DNA of 64,000 bases from CAIKMD01 sp963729935. GTDB lineage: Bacteria > Pseudomonadota > Alphaproteobacteria > ATCC43930 > CGMCC-115725. Position 1 is the first letter of the stretch, and every line of letters begins with the position of its first letter. Made by a program: the position numbers and the translations under genes. Below, piece after piece: positions 26,276-35,048 of this stretch. The stretch covers positions 496,001-560,000 of the forward strand of contig CAVSPW010000005.1 of the NCBI GenBank assembly GCA_963729935.1, written 5' to 3'. The notes beneath the pieces were generated by a model. That model was not told where the DNA came from and did not search any database. It saw only the letters and a list, made by a program, of their open reading frames with translations.

Positions 26276-26370
26276 TAGCACAGCGGGCTCGCGATCCCAG
26301 CGAGCCCGCGTTGTGCGAAGCCAAACTAGAGAGCCCATAGCACAAGCTCGGCGCGAACCCAGCGCCGAGC
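26276..26370. repeat. pair of related hairpin repeats (REP-like)
   Basis: Two tandem units each begin TAGCACA (26276 and 26337). Each then forms a nine-base perfect stem with nearly the same seven-base loop: CGGGCTCGC-GATCCCA-GCGAGCCCG (26284-26308) and GCTCGGCGC-GAACCCA-GCGCCGAGC (26346-26370). The first stem extends with GCACA/TGTGC. Stem sequences differ while the loop is kept, which suggests selection for structure. The pair sits between convergent genes. Confidence 0.7.
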
Positions 26371-26388
26371 CGTCGGGCGAAGATGGCC

Positions 26389-28158
26389 TTAAGAAACTGA
26401 AGAACCTGCCTTGGCGAGCGCCGCCCGCTTCTTCTCCGTCGCTGCCGCGTCGACTGCGAAGCTCTTGGCATCGACCACGACGCCGTAAAGCTCCTCCGCC
26501 TCTTCCGGGGTGACATAGCCCTGGCGGACATCCTCGGCGACGGTCTCGGCGGGCCGTTCCCAGGGCGGCCCATAGCCGCCGCCGCCGCCCGAGCGCACGG
26601 CATAGGCGTCGCCGACTTTGAGATTGGCCATCACCATCTTGGCGTTCGGGAAGTCCTCGCGCCATTTGCCGTCGATGCGCAGGGCGATCGAATTGCCGCT
26701 GGCCTCGAGCCCGCCTTCGAGGCCCCAGGGCTTGCAATGCGCGCGCTCGATCTGGCTCGAGAACACGAAGGGCGCGCGCGCGCGCACGATGCGCTCGACG
26801 CCGAGGCCGCCGCGATAGCGCCCCGCCCCGCCCGAATCGGGCAGGAGGCGCAAGGTCTCGACCACGCAGGGCGTTTTGACCTCGGCCATCTCGCAGGCGC
26901 TGTTGTGGGTGTCGCCGTCATTGATGCAGACCGTGGCCGAGACGCCGTCCTCGCTCATTTTCGCGCCCCAGCCGCCGCCCAGCGGACCGAAATTGCCGAA
27001 ATAGAATTCGCGCGAGCGCGGATCGAAGCCATGGAAGCTCGCCGCCAACAAATCCGCGTGATGGCCGGCGATGACGCGATCGGGAATGGCCTTCGACAGC
27101 GCCTTGAAGACGGTGTCGACGATCGTCATCGGGAAGGTCATCCACCAACGCATCGGCGCGGGGCGCACGGCGCTCACCACCTTGCCGGGCGGCACGATGG
27201 TCTTGAGGCTGCGGAACGAGCCGTCATTGATCGGATAGTCGGTCGGCGAGGTCAGGCACTTATAGGCCACCTGTGCGCAGGCATGGCCGGTGGTCACGCC
27301 CGAATTGTAAAAGCCCTGCACTTGATTCGAGACCTCGGTCAGGTCGACGGTGGCTTCCTCGCCCTCGACCGTGACCTTGACCCGGATGGGGATCCGCTTG
27401 CCGATCGTGATCCCGTCATCATCCATGAAGGATTCGCCGATATAGACGCCGTCGGGGATGGTGAGCGTGCGGGCGCGCGCCGCGCTTTCCGAATGATCCA
27501 TGATCGCGGCGATGGCGTCGAGCACCGGCTCGCGGCCATAGCGTTCGAGCAATTGCAGGAAACGCCGCTCGCCGGTCTTGACCGCCGTCACCTGCGCCCG
27601 GAGATCGCCCAAGGCCCGCGTCGGGATGCGCACATTCATGCGGATGAAATCGACCAGATCCTGGTTGACCACGCCCGCCCGGTGGAGCTTGAGGAACGGG
27701 ATCTGCAACCCTTCGGAATAGATGTCGGTCGTCACCCCGCCGAGGACGCCGCCGATATCGATCCAATGCGCCATGCAGCACGAGAAGGCCGCCAGCACGC
27801 CCTCGTGGAAGATCGGCATCGTCAGGGTGACGTGGTTGAGATGGCTGCCGGTCGTGTAGGAATCGTTCGTGATGTAGATGTCGCCCGGCTCCATCTTGTC
27901 GTAGCCGAAATGCCGGATCTTGGCCCTGACCGTCTCCGCCATGCCGCGAATGAACATCGGCAGGCCGATGCCGATCGAGACCGTATCGCCCTTGGCGGTG
28001 AAGAGACCGGTGGTGAAATCGAGCGCCTCGTAGATGATCGTGTTGTAGGCGGTCCGCATGAGATTGGTCTTCATCTCTTCGGTCACCGCGATCACGCCGT
28101 TGCGCACGATCTCGGTGACGACGGGATCGGCCTTGCGATTGGTTGCGGTCGCCATCAT
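26389..28158 (-). CDS. hyuB: hydantoinase B/oxoprolinase family subunit (HyuB-like)
   Basis: A 589-residue protein of the hydantoinase B superfamily. It contains DPVVTEIVRNGVIAVTEEMK near the N-terminus, TGLFTAKGDTVSIGIGLPMF, EPGDIYITNDSYTTGSHLNH and, later, GGGGGYGPPWERPAE near residue 540, all conserved in HyuB, caprolactamase and acetophenone carboxylase subunits. The start ATGATG at 28158 overlaps the HyuA stop. With HyuA it forms an ATP-dependent amidohydrolase or carboxylase. The identity of the substrate (cyclic amide, ketone) is unclear. Confidence 0.9.
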   Translation of the reverse strand: MMATATNRKADPVVTEIVRNGVIAVTEEMKTNLMRTAYNTIIYEALDFTTGLFTAKGDTVSIGIGLPMFIRGMAETVRAKIRHFGYDKMEPGDIYITNDSYTTGSHLNHVTLTMPIFHEGVLAAFSCCMAHWIDIGGVLGGVTTDIYSEGLQIPFLKLHRAGVVNQDLVDFIRMNVRIPTRALGDLRAQVTAVKTGERRFLQLLERYGREPVLDAIAAIMDHSESAARARTLTIPDGVYIGESFMDDDGITIGKRIPIRVKVTVEGEEATVDLTEVSNQVQGFYNSGVTTGHACAQVAYKCLTSPTDYPINDGSFRSLKTIVPPGKVVSAVRPAPMRWWMTFPMTIVDTVFKALSKAIPDRVIAGHHADLLAASFHGFDPRSREFYFGNFGPLGGGWGAKMSEDGVSATVCINDGDTHNSACEMAEVKTPCVVETLRLLPDSGGAGRYRGGLGVERIVRARAPFVFSSQIERAHCKPWGLEGGLEASGNSIALRIDGKWREDFPNAKMVMANLKVGDAYAVRSGGGGGYGPPWERPAETVAEDVRQGYVTPEEAEELYGVVVDAKSFAVDAAATEKKRAALAKAGSSVS

Positions 28159-30227
28159 TTCCTCCCCGCGACGGCGATCTCGAGATGGCCGTAGGCGTTG
28201 ACCGTGAGCGCGTCGCCGGGCGCCAGGACCGTGGTCGAGGCATGTTCCTCGACCAGCGCCGGGCCCGTGATGCGGTTGCCCGCAAGCAGTACGTCCCGCG
28301 CGTAAGTCGGCGTCTCGATGAAGCCCGCGCCCTCGAAATAGACCGGGCGCTTGCCGGTGAAGGCCGACTTGGGCGGCTCGGCCCCGCCCGATTCGATCTT
28401 TTCCTGCGCCGGCTTGCGCATGACGCCGCTCACCGCGGTCCTGAGGCTCACGATCTCGGCGCGCTCCTCGGGCGCGCAGGTGCCGTAACGCTGCTCGTGC
28501 TGCGCGTCGAAATGCCGCTTGATCGCGGCGCGATCCTTGAGCTCGAAAACCTCCATCGGCAGATCGACCGTGACCGCGTGCTCCTGCCCGACATAGCGCA
28601 TATCGACCGCGCGCCGGATCGCGATCTGCTCGGGCTTCACCGAGGTCGAGGCGATGCTCGCCCTGCCCTCGTCCTCGAGCTGTTTGTAGACCGCCTCGAT
28701 CTCGTCGAAAGACGCGTCGTCGAGCCGCGTGAACCAGGTGCGCACGAAATCGTAGCGCAGGTCGGAGAACAGCATGCCATAGGCCGAGAACACGCCCGGC
28801 GCGTTCGGGATGATGACCTTGCGCATGCCGAGCTCGCGCGCGACCTCGACCGCGTGCAGGGGCCCCGCGCCGCCATAGGCGACGAGAACGTAATCGCCGA
28901 CATCGAGACCGCGTTCGGTCGTGACGCCTTTCACCGCATAGGACATGGCGGTCGCGGCGATGCGCAGCACGCCATCGGCCGCCGCGGTCGCGTCCATCCC
29001 GAGCGGATCGGCGATATGGGTCTTCAGCGCCTTCTTGGCCGCTTCGACGTCGAGCTTCATTTCGCCGCCGAGGAAGCGGTCGGCGCCGAGCCGGCCCAGC
29101 ACCAGATTGGCGTCGGTCACGGTCGGCTCGCTGCCGCCCAGACCGTAGCAGGCGGGACCGGGCGCCGCGCCCGCGCTTTGCGGGCCGACGCGCAGCATGC
29201 CTTCTTCGACGCGCGCGATCGAGCCGCCGCCGGTGCCGACCTCGAAGATATCCATCATCGAAATCTGCACGGGCAGCGCCTTCTCGTAGCCCCCGAGCAG
29301 GGCCGAGCCCGTGGTCAGGGGCTCGCCGTCATGGATGACGCCCGCCTTCGCCGTGGTGCCGCCCATGTCGAAGGCGATCGCGTTCTTCAAACCCAGCGTG
29401 TGGCACAGCGTGCGCGTGCCGATGACGCCCGCGGCCGGACCCGATTCCAGCATGCGGATGCAATACTGACGGGCCTGCTCGGCCTCGTAGAGACCGCCAG
29501 TCGATTGCACGATGAGGAAGGACCCCTTGAATCCCGAACCGCGCAGATGATCGTCGATCTCGCCGATATAGCGATCGACCTTGGGTCCGATATAGGCGTT
29601 GGCGACCACGGTCGAGCAGCGCTCGAACTCGCGATATTCCTGCGAGAGCTCGTGGCTCGCCGAGACGAACATGTTGGGATGGCGCGCCTCGAGAATGGCC
29701 TTGGCGCGCTTCTCGTGATCGGCATTGCGATAGCAGTGGAGGAAGAGGATCGCGGCGGCCTCGATGCCGATCGCGGCGAGCTTTGCGCCGAGATCCTCGA
29801 CATCCTTGTCGATGAGCGGCGTCTCGACCTCGCCATCAGCCAGCACGCGCTCGCCGATCTCGAAGCGCAAGGCGCGCTCGACCAGCGGCTCGTGCTTTTG
29901 AAAGAAGAGATTGTACGAATCCGGGCGGTTGATGCGCCCGATCTCGTAGATGTCGCGAAAGCCCTTGGTGATGATGAGCGCGGTCTTGGCCCCATTGCGC
30001 TCGAGGATCGTGTTGATCGCGATGGTCGAGCCGTGCAGGAAGAGGCCGACATTGCGGTAATCGGTCTCGGCCTTGGCGACGCCGTTGTTGATGCCCTCCA
30101 CCAGCCGGTCGGGCGTCGACAGCGCCTTGCCGAAGGTGAGCTTGCCGGTCGATTCGTCGAACACCGACACGTCGGTGAAGGTGCCGCCGATATCGGCGGC
30201 CAGTCGAAGCTGCTGTTGGCTGGTCAT
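28155..30227 (-). CDS. hyuA: hydantoinase A/oxoprolinase family subunit (HyuA-like)
   Basis: A 690-residue ATPase subunit. LRLAADIGGTFTDVSVFDES is the phosphate-binding motif of the ASKHA-fold hydantoinase A family. FLHGSTIAINTILERNGAKT, ESGPAAGVIGTRTL and AFDMGGTTAKAGVI follow in family order, then GTGGGSIARVEEG and GPACYGLGGSEPTVTDANLV. Start at ATG 30227. It is downstream of a GntR regulator by 67 bases and overlaps hyuB; the three are probably one transcription unit. Confidence 0.92.
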   Translation of the reverse strand: MTSQQQLRLAADIGGTFTDVSVFDESTGKLTFGKALSTPDRLVEGINNGVAKAETDYRNVGLFLHGSTIAINTILERNGAKTALIITKGFRDIYEIGRINRPDSYNLFFQKHEPLVERALRFEIGERVLADGEVETPLIDKDVEDLGAKLAAIGIEAAAILFLHCYRNADHEKRAKAILEARHPNMFVSASHELSQEYREFERCSTVVANAYIGPKVDRYIGEIDDHLRGSGFKGSFLIVQSTGGLYEAEQARQYCIRMLESGPAAGVIGTRTLCHTLGLKNAIAFDMGGTTAKAGVIHDGEPLTTGSALLGGYEKALPVQISMMDIFEVGTGGGSIARVEEGMLRVGPQSAGAAPGPACYGLGGSEPTVTDANLVLGRLGADRFLGGEMKLDVEAAKKALKTHIADPLGMDATAAADGVLRIAATAMSYAVKGVTTERGLDVGDYVLVAYGGAGPLHAVEVARELGMRKVIIPNAPGVFSAYGMLFSDLRYDFVRTWFTRLDDASFDEIEAVYKQLEDEGRASIASTSVKPEQIAIRRAVDMRYVGQEHAVTVDLPMEVFELKDRAAIKRHFDAQHEQRYGTCAPEERAEIVSLRTAVSGVMRKPAQEKIESGGAEPPKSAFTGKRPVYFEGAGFIETPTYARDVLLAGNRITGPALVEEHASTTVLAPGDALTVNAYGHLEIAVAGRK

Positions 30228-30294
30228 GAGAGAATCCCGAAATGGAAGGAGTTTGATATCGCGGCCGATGCCGGCCGTATCCGTCGATCCGTGG

Positions 30295-31149
30295 TCACGC
30301 CCCGCCGCTCCGCTGTTTCGCTCTCGACGGAAGCTTGACCACTTTTCCCTGATCGGCGCCGAAATCGGCGTCGGCGCGCGGCTGGGCCGTCGGCAGGTGG
30401 ACTTGCCGCGCCAGCCGCGTGGAGAAATGCGCGACCACCTGGGCTCGCACATACGCATTGAGATCCCGCGCCGTCCGCTCGGCCAGCGGCGCATCGCCGC
30501 GCGCGATCGCTTCGACCAGGCGCTGCGAGATCCGCATCGTGCCGGCGAAGCGCTCGGCGAGCGCCGCCGCGCGATGGCGCGACGAGCCCGGCAGGCCGTG
30601 CTGGGCCAGGCGCAATTTGTCGGCGAGCATCTGGCGATAGCCGCGCTCGATGCAGCGATTGTGGCTCGCCGCTGCGATGGCCGCGTGCAGATCGTAGTTG
30701 AAGCGGATGATCCCCTCGTAATCCTGGCGCTCGACGGCGTCGCAGAATTTCGCGAGCTTCCCCTTGATGTCTTGAACGTCCGCGGGCGTGCTCCGCGCCG
30801 CGGCGAAATGGCAGGCGACGGGCTGAAAGACCTCCATCGCCTCATAATGGTCGACCACGTCGATGAATTGCAGCGCCGCGACCCGCGCGCCGCGATTGGG
30901 CTGAAGCTCGACCAGGCCCTCCGAGGAGAGCCGAATGAGCGCCTCGCGCACCGGCGTCCGCGAGAGCTTGTACTGGCGGCACAGCGCCTCTTCCTCCAGC
31001 ACCGATCCCGGCTCGATCGAGAGCGCAATGATCGCGTCGCGCAGCGCGTCATAGACGATCTGGCTGCCCGTGCGGCGCGCGGGCGCGGGTCCGGATCGGC
31101 GCCGCCGCGCCGGCGTCTTCCTCGGCTCGATGCCGGCGATGTGCGTCAT
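30295..31149 (-). CDS. GntR-family regulator, FadR/FCD subgroup
   Basis: The 284-residue regulator has an N-terminal winged helix (about 28-95; SQIVYDALRDAIIALSIEPG and YKLSRTPVREALIRLSSEGL) and a C-terminal helical FCD domain (about 100-250) with the metal-site residues in RFNYDLHAAIAAASHN. The last 35 residues look disordered. It probably senses a pathway acid and controls hyuAB just downstream and itself. The upstream inverted repeat ATGTAT-N9-ATACAT (31173-31193) is a candidate operator. Confidence 0.9.
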   Translation of the reverse strand: MTHIAGIEPRKTPARRRRSGPAPARRTGSQIVYDALRDAIIALSIEPGSVLEEEALCRQYKLSRTPVREALIRLSSEGLVELQPNRGARVAALQFIDVVDHYEAMEVFQPVACHFAAARSTPADVQDIKGKLAKFCDAVERQDYEGIIRFNYDLHAAIAAASHNRCIERGYRQMLADKLRLAQHGLPGSSRHRAAALAERFAGTMRISQRLVEAIARGDAPLAERTARDLNAYVRAQVVAHFSTRLARQVHLPTAQPRADADFGADQGKVVKLPSRAKQRSGGA

Positions 31150-31172
31150 GCCCGATCGCGCTCCCCAGGTTT

Positions 31173-31193
31173 ATGTATTTTTAGCGTATACAT
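31173..31193. promoter_or_regulatory. candidate GntR operator
   Basis: ATGTAT (31173-31178) and ATACAT (31188-31193) form a perfect six-base inverted repeat in an AT-rich patch 24 bases upstream of the GntR start codon. The embedded GTATAC (31186-31191) resembles the core of several FCD-regulator sites. Binding is inference. Confidence 0.45.
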
Positions 31194-31274
31194 GGCGCGC
31201 GCGCAACCGCGGGGCGGCGCTTGCCCGCGCCGGCGGCGCATGGGTTCAGGGTAAAAAGCGGAACGGCCCCGCGG

Positions 31275-32222
31275 TCAGCGGACGGCGTAGGTCTGGAAAC
31301 GGGCGGGCATCGATTCGCCCCATTGCGCGTAGGTGCCCACCCCCGCCTCGGCAAGGCCGGGCGGCGTCGCCGCGTTGAGCACGTCGCTGTCGGTCCAATG
31401 CTCGTGGACCCGGCCCCAGGGATCACACCAGTAATCATAGATCTGGCTGCCCAGGCGATGGCGGCCGATGCCCCACATATGCCGGTACTTGGCCTTCTTC
31501 CTCAGATATTCGTGGCCGATCATCACGTCGTCGATGTCGCGCACCTCATAAGAGAAATGATTGAGCCCGGCCTGCGGGCCCTTCATCGTGAAGAAGACGT
31601 GGTGGTCGACGAAATCCTCGCCGCGGTCGCAGCGATTGAAGGACGAGACGAGGTTGGCCTTGTCGCCGGACCAGACATCGTCCGAGCAGAGAAAGCCCAG
31701 GGTCTCGCGATACCAGGAAAGCGTCTTGGCGAGATCGGTGGTGGCGATGACGCCATGCCCCATGCGCTTCACCTGCGAGGGCCCCGGCGGCAGCCGCGTC
31801 AGCTCGCCGACGCGGCGGAATTTCTCCGGCCCCCAATTGAGGACGTTGCGCGTGACCGGCAGGGGCGCAAGCGGCTCGATCCCGTGCACGACCTCGATCT
31901 GGAACCCGTGCGGATCCTTGAGGCGGACGCGTTTGCCGCCGCCCGGCTCGTCGATCGCCTCGATCGCCGAGGCGCCCTCGACCCGGCTCAGCCGGTCGAG
32001 ATCTTCCTCGTTGCGCGCGTAATAGGCGAAGCCGATGAATTTGGGCTCGCCCAGTTGCGTCACGTGAAGATGGTGCGCCGCATCCGTGCCGCGCATATAG
32101 AGAGCGTCCTTGGTGCGCGCGGCGCGCACGAAGCCGAAATCGGTGAGGAACTCTTCGGCCTGATCGAGATCAGGCGATTGCAGGCGCCCGAAGGCGATAT
32201 CGGTGACCTTGGCGACAGGCAT
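31275..32222 (-). CDS. VOC-family extradiol dioxygenase
   Basis: The 315-residue protein has two vicinal-oxygen-chelate domains: an N-terminal one (1-115) and a catalytic C-terminal one (150-280). The metal triad is visible as His156 (RMGHGVIAT), His222 (GLNHFSYEV) and Glu274 (RVHEHWTDSD), as in catechol 2,3-dioxygenase/BphC-like enzymes. The start at ATG 32222 has GGAGG in front. It is the second gene of an operon with the SDR at 32236 and probably opens a catechol-type ring. Confidence 0.87.
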   Translation of the reverse strand: MPVAKVTDIAFGRLQSPDLDQAEEFLTDFGFVRAARTKDALYMRGTDAAHHLHVTQLGEPKFIGFAYYARNEEDLDRLSRVEGASAIEAIDEPGGGKRVRLKDPHGFQIEVVHGIEPLAPLPVTRNVLNWGPEKFRRVGELTRLPPGPSQVKRMGHGVIATTDLAKTLSWYRETLGFLCSDDVWSGDKANLVSSFNRCDRGEDFVDHHVFFTMKGPQAGLNHFSYEVRDIDDVMIGHEYLRKKAKYRHMWGIGRHRLGSQIYDYWCDPWGRVHEHWTDSDVLNAATPPGLAEAGVGTYAQWGESMPARFQTYAVR

Positions 32223-32235
32223 CGGTCGTCCTCCC

Positions 32236-33015
32236 TTAGATCAGGCCCTCATAGGAGCCGCCGTCGATTTGCAGATTCTGCCCCGAGATGAAACCCGCCT
32301 GCGCGCTGCACAGATAGGCGCAGGCGTCGCCGAATTCCTCAGGCGTGCCGAGGCGCTTGGCCGCGACCGTCGAGGCGATGCGCCGGCGCGCTTCCTCGCG
32401 CGTGATGTTGTCGGCCTTCATCATGCGCTCGGCCATGAATTGCTGGCGGCCGGTATCGATGCGCTCGGGCAGGAGATTGTTGAGGGTCACATTGTCCGGC
32501 GCGACCAGACCCGATTGCGACTTGCAAAAGGCCGTGAGCGCGGCGCGCGCGGCGGTCGAGAGGCCCATATGCGCGCGCGGCGATTTCACCATCGCCGAGG
32601 TGATGTTGACGATGCGCCCGAATTTGCGCTGCTGCATGCCCGGCAGCACCGCGCGAATGAGCAGCACCGCCGGCAACATGTTGGCCTCGAGCGCGGCGAT
32701 CCATTGATCGTGATCCCAATCGGCGAGCTTGCCCGGCGGCGGGCCTTCGTTGTTGTTGACCAGCATGTCGGGCTCGGGACAGGCCGCGAGCAGCGTCTTG
32801 CGCCCTGAATCGGTGTTGATGTCGGCTTTGACGGTCGCAACCGTTCCGCCGGTCTGGGCGCGGATCTCGGCCGCGGCCTCGGCGAGCGGGCCCTCGTTGC
32901 GCCCGTTGATCCAGACGGCGACGCCCTCGCGCGACAGCGCCGCGGCGCAGGCCTTGCCGAGGCCCTTCGACGAGGCGCAGATGATCGCCTTGCGTCCCTT
33001 GATTCCGAGATCCAT
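32236..33015 (-). CDS. SDR-family protein without the YxxxK pair
   Basis: A 259-residue SDR: cofactor motif ICASSKGLGKACAAALSREG and strand-4 motif MLVNNNEGPPPGKL. The active-site region reads NITSAMVKSPRAHMGLSTAA followed by RAAL, so Ser is present but the usual Tyr and Lys are Leu and Arg. An LS(N/T)xAR version is known to me in a subgroup of FabG-like SDRs, so this is probably inherited. Whether it is an oxidoreductase in the classical sense is uncertain. It precedes the VOC dioxygenase by 13 bases. Confidence 0.8.
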   Translation of the reverse strand: MDLGIKGRKAIICASSKGLGKACAAALSREGVAVWINGRNEGPLAEAAAEIRAQTGGTVATVKADINTDSGRKTLLAACPEPDMLVNNNEGPPPGKLADWDHDQWIAALEANMLPAVLLIRAVLPGMQQRKFGRIVNITSAMVKSPRAHMGLSTAARAALTAFCKSQSGLVAPDNVTLNNLLPERIDTGRQQFMAERMMKADNITREEARRRIASTVAAKRLGTPEEFGDACAYLCSAQAGFISGQNLQIDGGSYEGLI

Positions 33016-33099
33016 GCGTTTTCCGCCCCCTTATCATTATAGGCGCCGCATCTTATCGAGATTGCTTCGACCGGCACAAGGCCACCGGCGCGGCCGCGA

Positions 33100-33129
33100 T
33101 TGACGCTTTCGCGGCCTTCTCCCTATCAT
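33100..33129 (+). promoter_or_regulatory. sigma70-type promoter of the Gfo/Idh gene
   Basis: TTGACG (33100-33105) and TATCAT (33124-33129) are separated by 18 bases, each one base off the consensus hexamer. The start codon is 74 bases downstream. Confidence 0.55.
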
Positions 33130-33202
33130 CGGCGGCACGTGCCGATGCGCCGAAGCCATGAGCGGCGCAGGCCGGCGGCAGCGCCACGCCAGGGGAGGGA
33201 TT

Positions 33203-34198
33203 ATGCAGCGATTTGCTTACATCGGCACGGGATGGTGGGGCACGGAACTGGCGAAGAACTCGCTCGCGCTCAAGGACATGATCGAGATCGCGGGCTGCTA
33301 CGCGCTCACCGAGAAAGAGACCTCGGCCTTCCATGCCGCGTTCGGCGGCAAGGTCTTTGCGAGCTACGAGGCCGCGCTCGACGATCCGAAAGTCGACGCG
33401 GTCCTCTTGGCGACGCCGCATTCGACCCATTGGACGCAGATCATCGCGGCGGCCAAGGCCAAAAAACACGTCTTCGTCGAAAAGCCGATGGCGCTCACCG
33501 TCGAGACCGGCCTGCAGGCGGTGAAGGCCTGCGAGGACGCGCATGTCGCGCTCGGCATCGGCCATAACCGGCGCTATTCGCGGGTCGCGCGCGCGATGAA
33601 GGAGATGGTCGAGAGCGGCCAATGCGGCAAGATCCTCCATGTCGAGGCGAATTACTCCAGCGCGGGCGGCATGCATTACGCGCCGGGCATGTGGCGCGCC
33701 AAGCGCGAGGAATGCCCGGGCGGCGGCATCGCGCCCATGGCGCTCCACGTCATCGACACGCTGACCTGGATTCTGGGCCCCGTCGCGCGGATTTCGAGCA
33801 TCTGCAAGCGCCAGGCGGTGAAGGTGGAGCTCGACGACACGAGCGCGTCGCTCTTCGAGCTCGACAGCGGCGTCACCGGCACCTTGGGCTGCGTCTTCGC
33901 CTCGGCGATGAACGCGACGCTCAAATTCTACGGCACCAAAAGCAACATCGAGGCGCGCGACAATTTCAAGGAGTTGATCGTCACGCCCGTCGACCCGAAA
34001 GAGCCGGTCACGCGCCAGCGCTACGAGATCGACGACACGGTGCAGCAGGAGCTGCGCGCCTTCGCCGAGAGCTGCGCCAACCACACCAAATTCCCGGTGC
34101 GGCCGGCCGAGGCCTTGCACAATGTCGCCGTGATGCAGGCGATCATCGCCTCCTCCGACCAAGGCAGCGCCTGGGTGAAGTTGCCGCCGCGGGGGTAA
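33203..34198 (+). CDS. Gfo/Idh/MocA-family oxidoreductase
   Basis: The 331-residue protein starts at ATG 33203 behind AGGGGAGGGA. The Rossmann N-terminus is FAYIGTGWWGTELAKNSLAL; AVLLATPHSTHW and HVFVEKPMALTVETG follow, the latter with the EKP motif, whose Lys is catalytic. IGHNRRYSRVARAMKEMVES and PGGGIAPMALHVIDTLTWIL with the late His complete the family pattern. It is an NAD(P)-dependent dehydrogenase of sugar- or inositol-like or related substrates. It is two bases from a membrane protein gene. Confidence 0.9.
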   Translation: MQRFAYIGTGWWGTELAKNSLALKDMIEIAGCYALTEKETSAFHAAFGGKVFASYEAALDDPKVDAVLLATPHSTHWTQIIAAAKAKKHVFVEKPMALTVETGLQAVKACEDAHVALGIGHNRRYSRVARAMKEMVESGQCGKILHVEANYSSAGGMHYAPGMWRAKREECPGGGIAPMALHVIDTLTWILGPVARISSICKRQAVKVELDDTSASLFELDSGVTGTLGCVFASAMNATLKFYGTKSNIEARDNFKELIVTPVDPKEPVTRQRYEIDDTVQQELRAFAESCANHTKFPVRPAEALHNVAVMQAIIASSDQGSAWVKLPPRG

Positions 34199-34200
34199 TC

Positions 34201-34953
34201 TTGGGGCGCTTCGATCGCTGGAGTGCGACGCCCGAGATGCGGGCGCACGGCGTTCCGAAGTGGGGCTATGGACCAATCACGGGCTGTATTTGGCTCGTTT
34301 ATTCCGCGCTAAATCTTCTCGGAAGCGGTGTCATACTTTTCCTGCACGATTGTGGGCGCAGCCTCCTTGAGCGCTGGATCCGTTTTTCCGAACCGCTCAT
34401 GAAGCTGGTCGGGCGTTTCGTTCCGGCAGTCAACTCCTTCGAAGCCAAGCTGCTGTCGCTCGGCCGTTACTGGCCAGCATTCAGCCGGGAAGTGGATATT
34501 CCCGTCCTCAGAAACGTCGTCGCGATGAATTCGTTGCTCTTTGCGATATTCGCGGTTGCGATATTCTTCACCGCGCCGCTTGAAGCAAGGCGAGCCGTTC
34601 AACGTTTCGGTCCAAAGCTTCTCCAAAACGTCGAAGGCGGGCTTCAGCACCCGGCGGATTATGGCCTCGAAATGTATGAGCGACGCCTCATTCCAGTGCA
34701 GAGACGGCTTTATCGTTCGACCGGCCTTCGAACAAAGGAAATGGGTGTTGCCGGTTTTGCGATCAGCGCACTCTTGTTCTGCTACTACGGCTTCGATTAC
34801 GTCGCTACCTACAGCTTTATACGCGGCTTCGCGTTCGGGCTCTTTGCCACCTCCGGCCTGTATTGGTTTGGAGAGAGCGCGATGTTCGCGATTTGCTTCG
34901 TCATACCCGCGATGGCTTTTTCCCTGCGCGCCAACAGGCGCCCCACTTCCTAG
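34201..34953 (+). CDS. predicted membrane protein of unknown function, lower G+C
   Basis: A 250-residue protein from TTG 34201 (ATG 34237 is an alternative, giving 238 residues). The TTG has GCGGGGG a few bases upstream and lies two bases after the previous stop. Hydrophobic segments are at about GCIWLVYSALNLLGSGVILF, SLLFAIFAVAIFF, AISALLFCYYGFDYVA and the last 40 residues. The base composition is clearly lower in G+C than its neighbours (the line 34261-34320 is 50% by my count). I recognise no family. It may be a transferred gene. Confidence 0.6.
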   Translation: MGRFDRWSATPEMRAHGVPKWGYGPITGCIWLVYSALNLLGSGVILFLHDCGRSLLERWIRFSEPLMKLVGRFVPAVNSFEAKLLSLGRYWPAFSREVDIPVLRNVVAMNSLLFAIFAVAIFFTAPLEARRAVQRFGPKLLQNVEGGLQHPADYGLEMYERRLIPVQRRLYRSTGLRTKEMGVAGFAISALLFCYYGFDYVATYSFIRGFAFGLFATSGLYWFGESAMFAICFVIPAMAFSLRANRRPTS

Positions 34954-34971
34954 CGGTCACACGCTCTCTTT

Positions 34972-35041
34972 CGTCATCGCCGGGCTTGTCCCGGCGATCC
35001 ACGCATAGTCGTGGATGCCCGGAACAAGTCCGGGCATGACG
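34972..35041. repeat. palindromic intergenic repeat
   Basis: CGTCAT at 34972 pairs with ATGACG ending at 35041, and between them CCGGGCTTGTCCCGG and CCGGAACAAGTCCGG plus ATCCACG/CGTGGAT build a 70-base cruciform-capable palindrome around CATAGT. This element type is widespread between genes in alphaproteobacteria. Confidence 0.8.
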
Positions 35042-35048
35042 ACAAAAC

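Noticed and set aside
26276..26370. Possible CRISPR fragment
   Set aside because: Only two units, different stems, no equal spacers and no cas genes.
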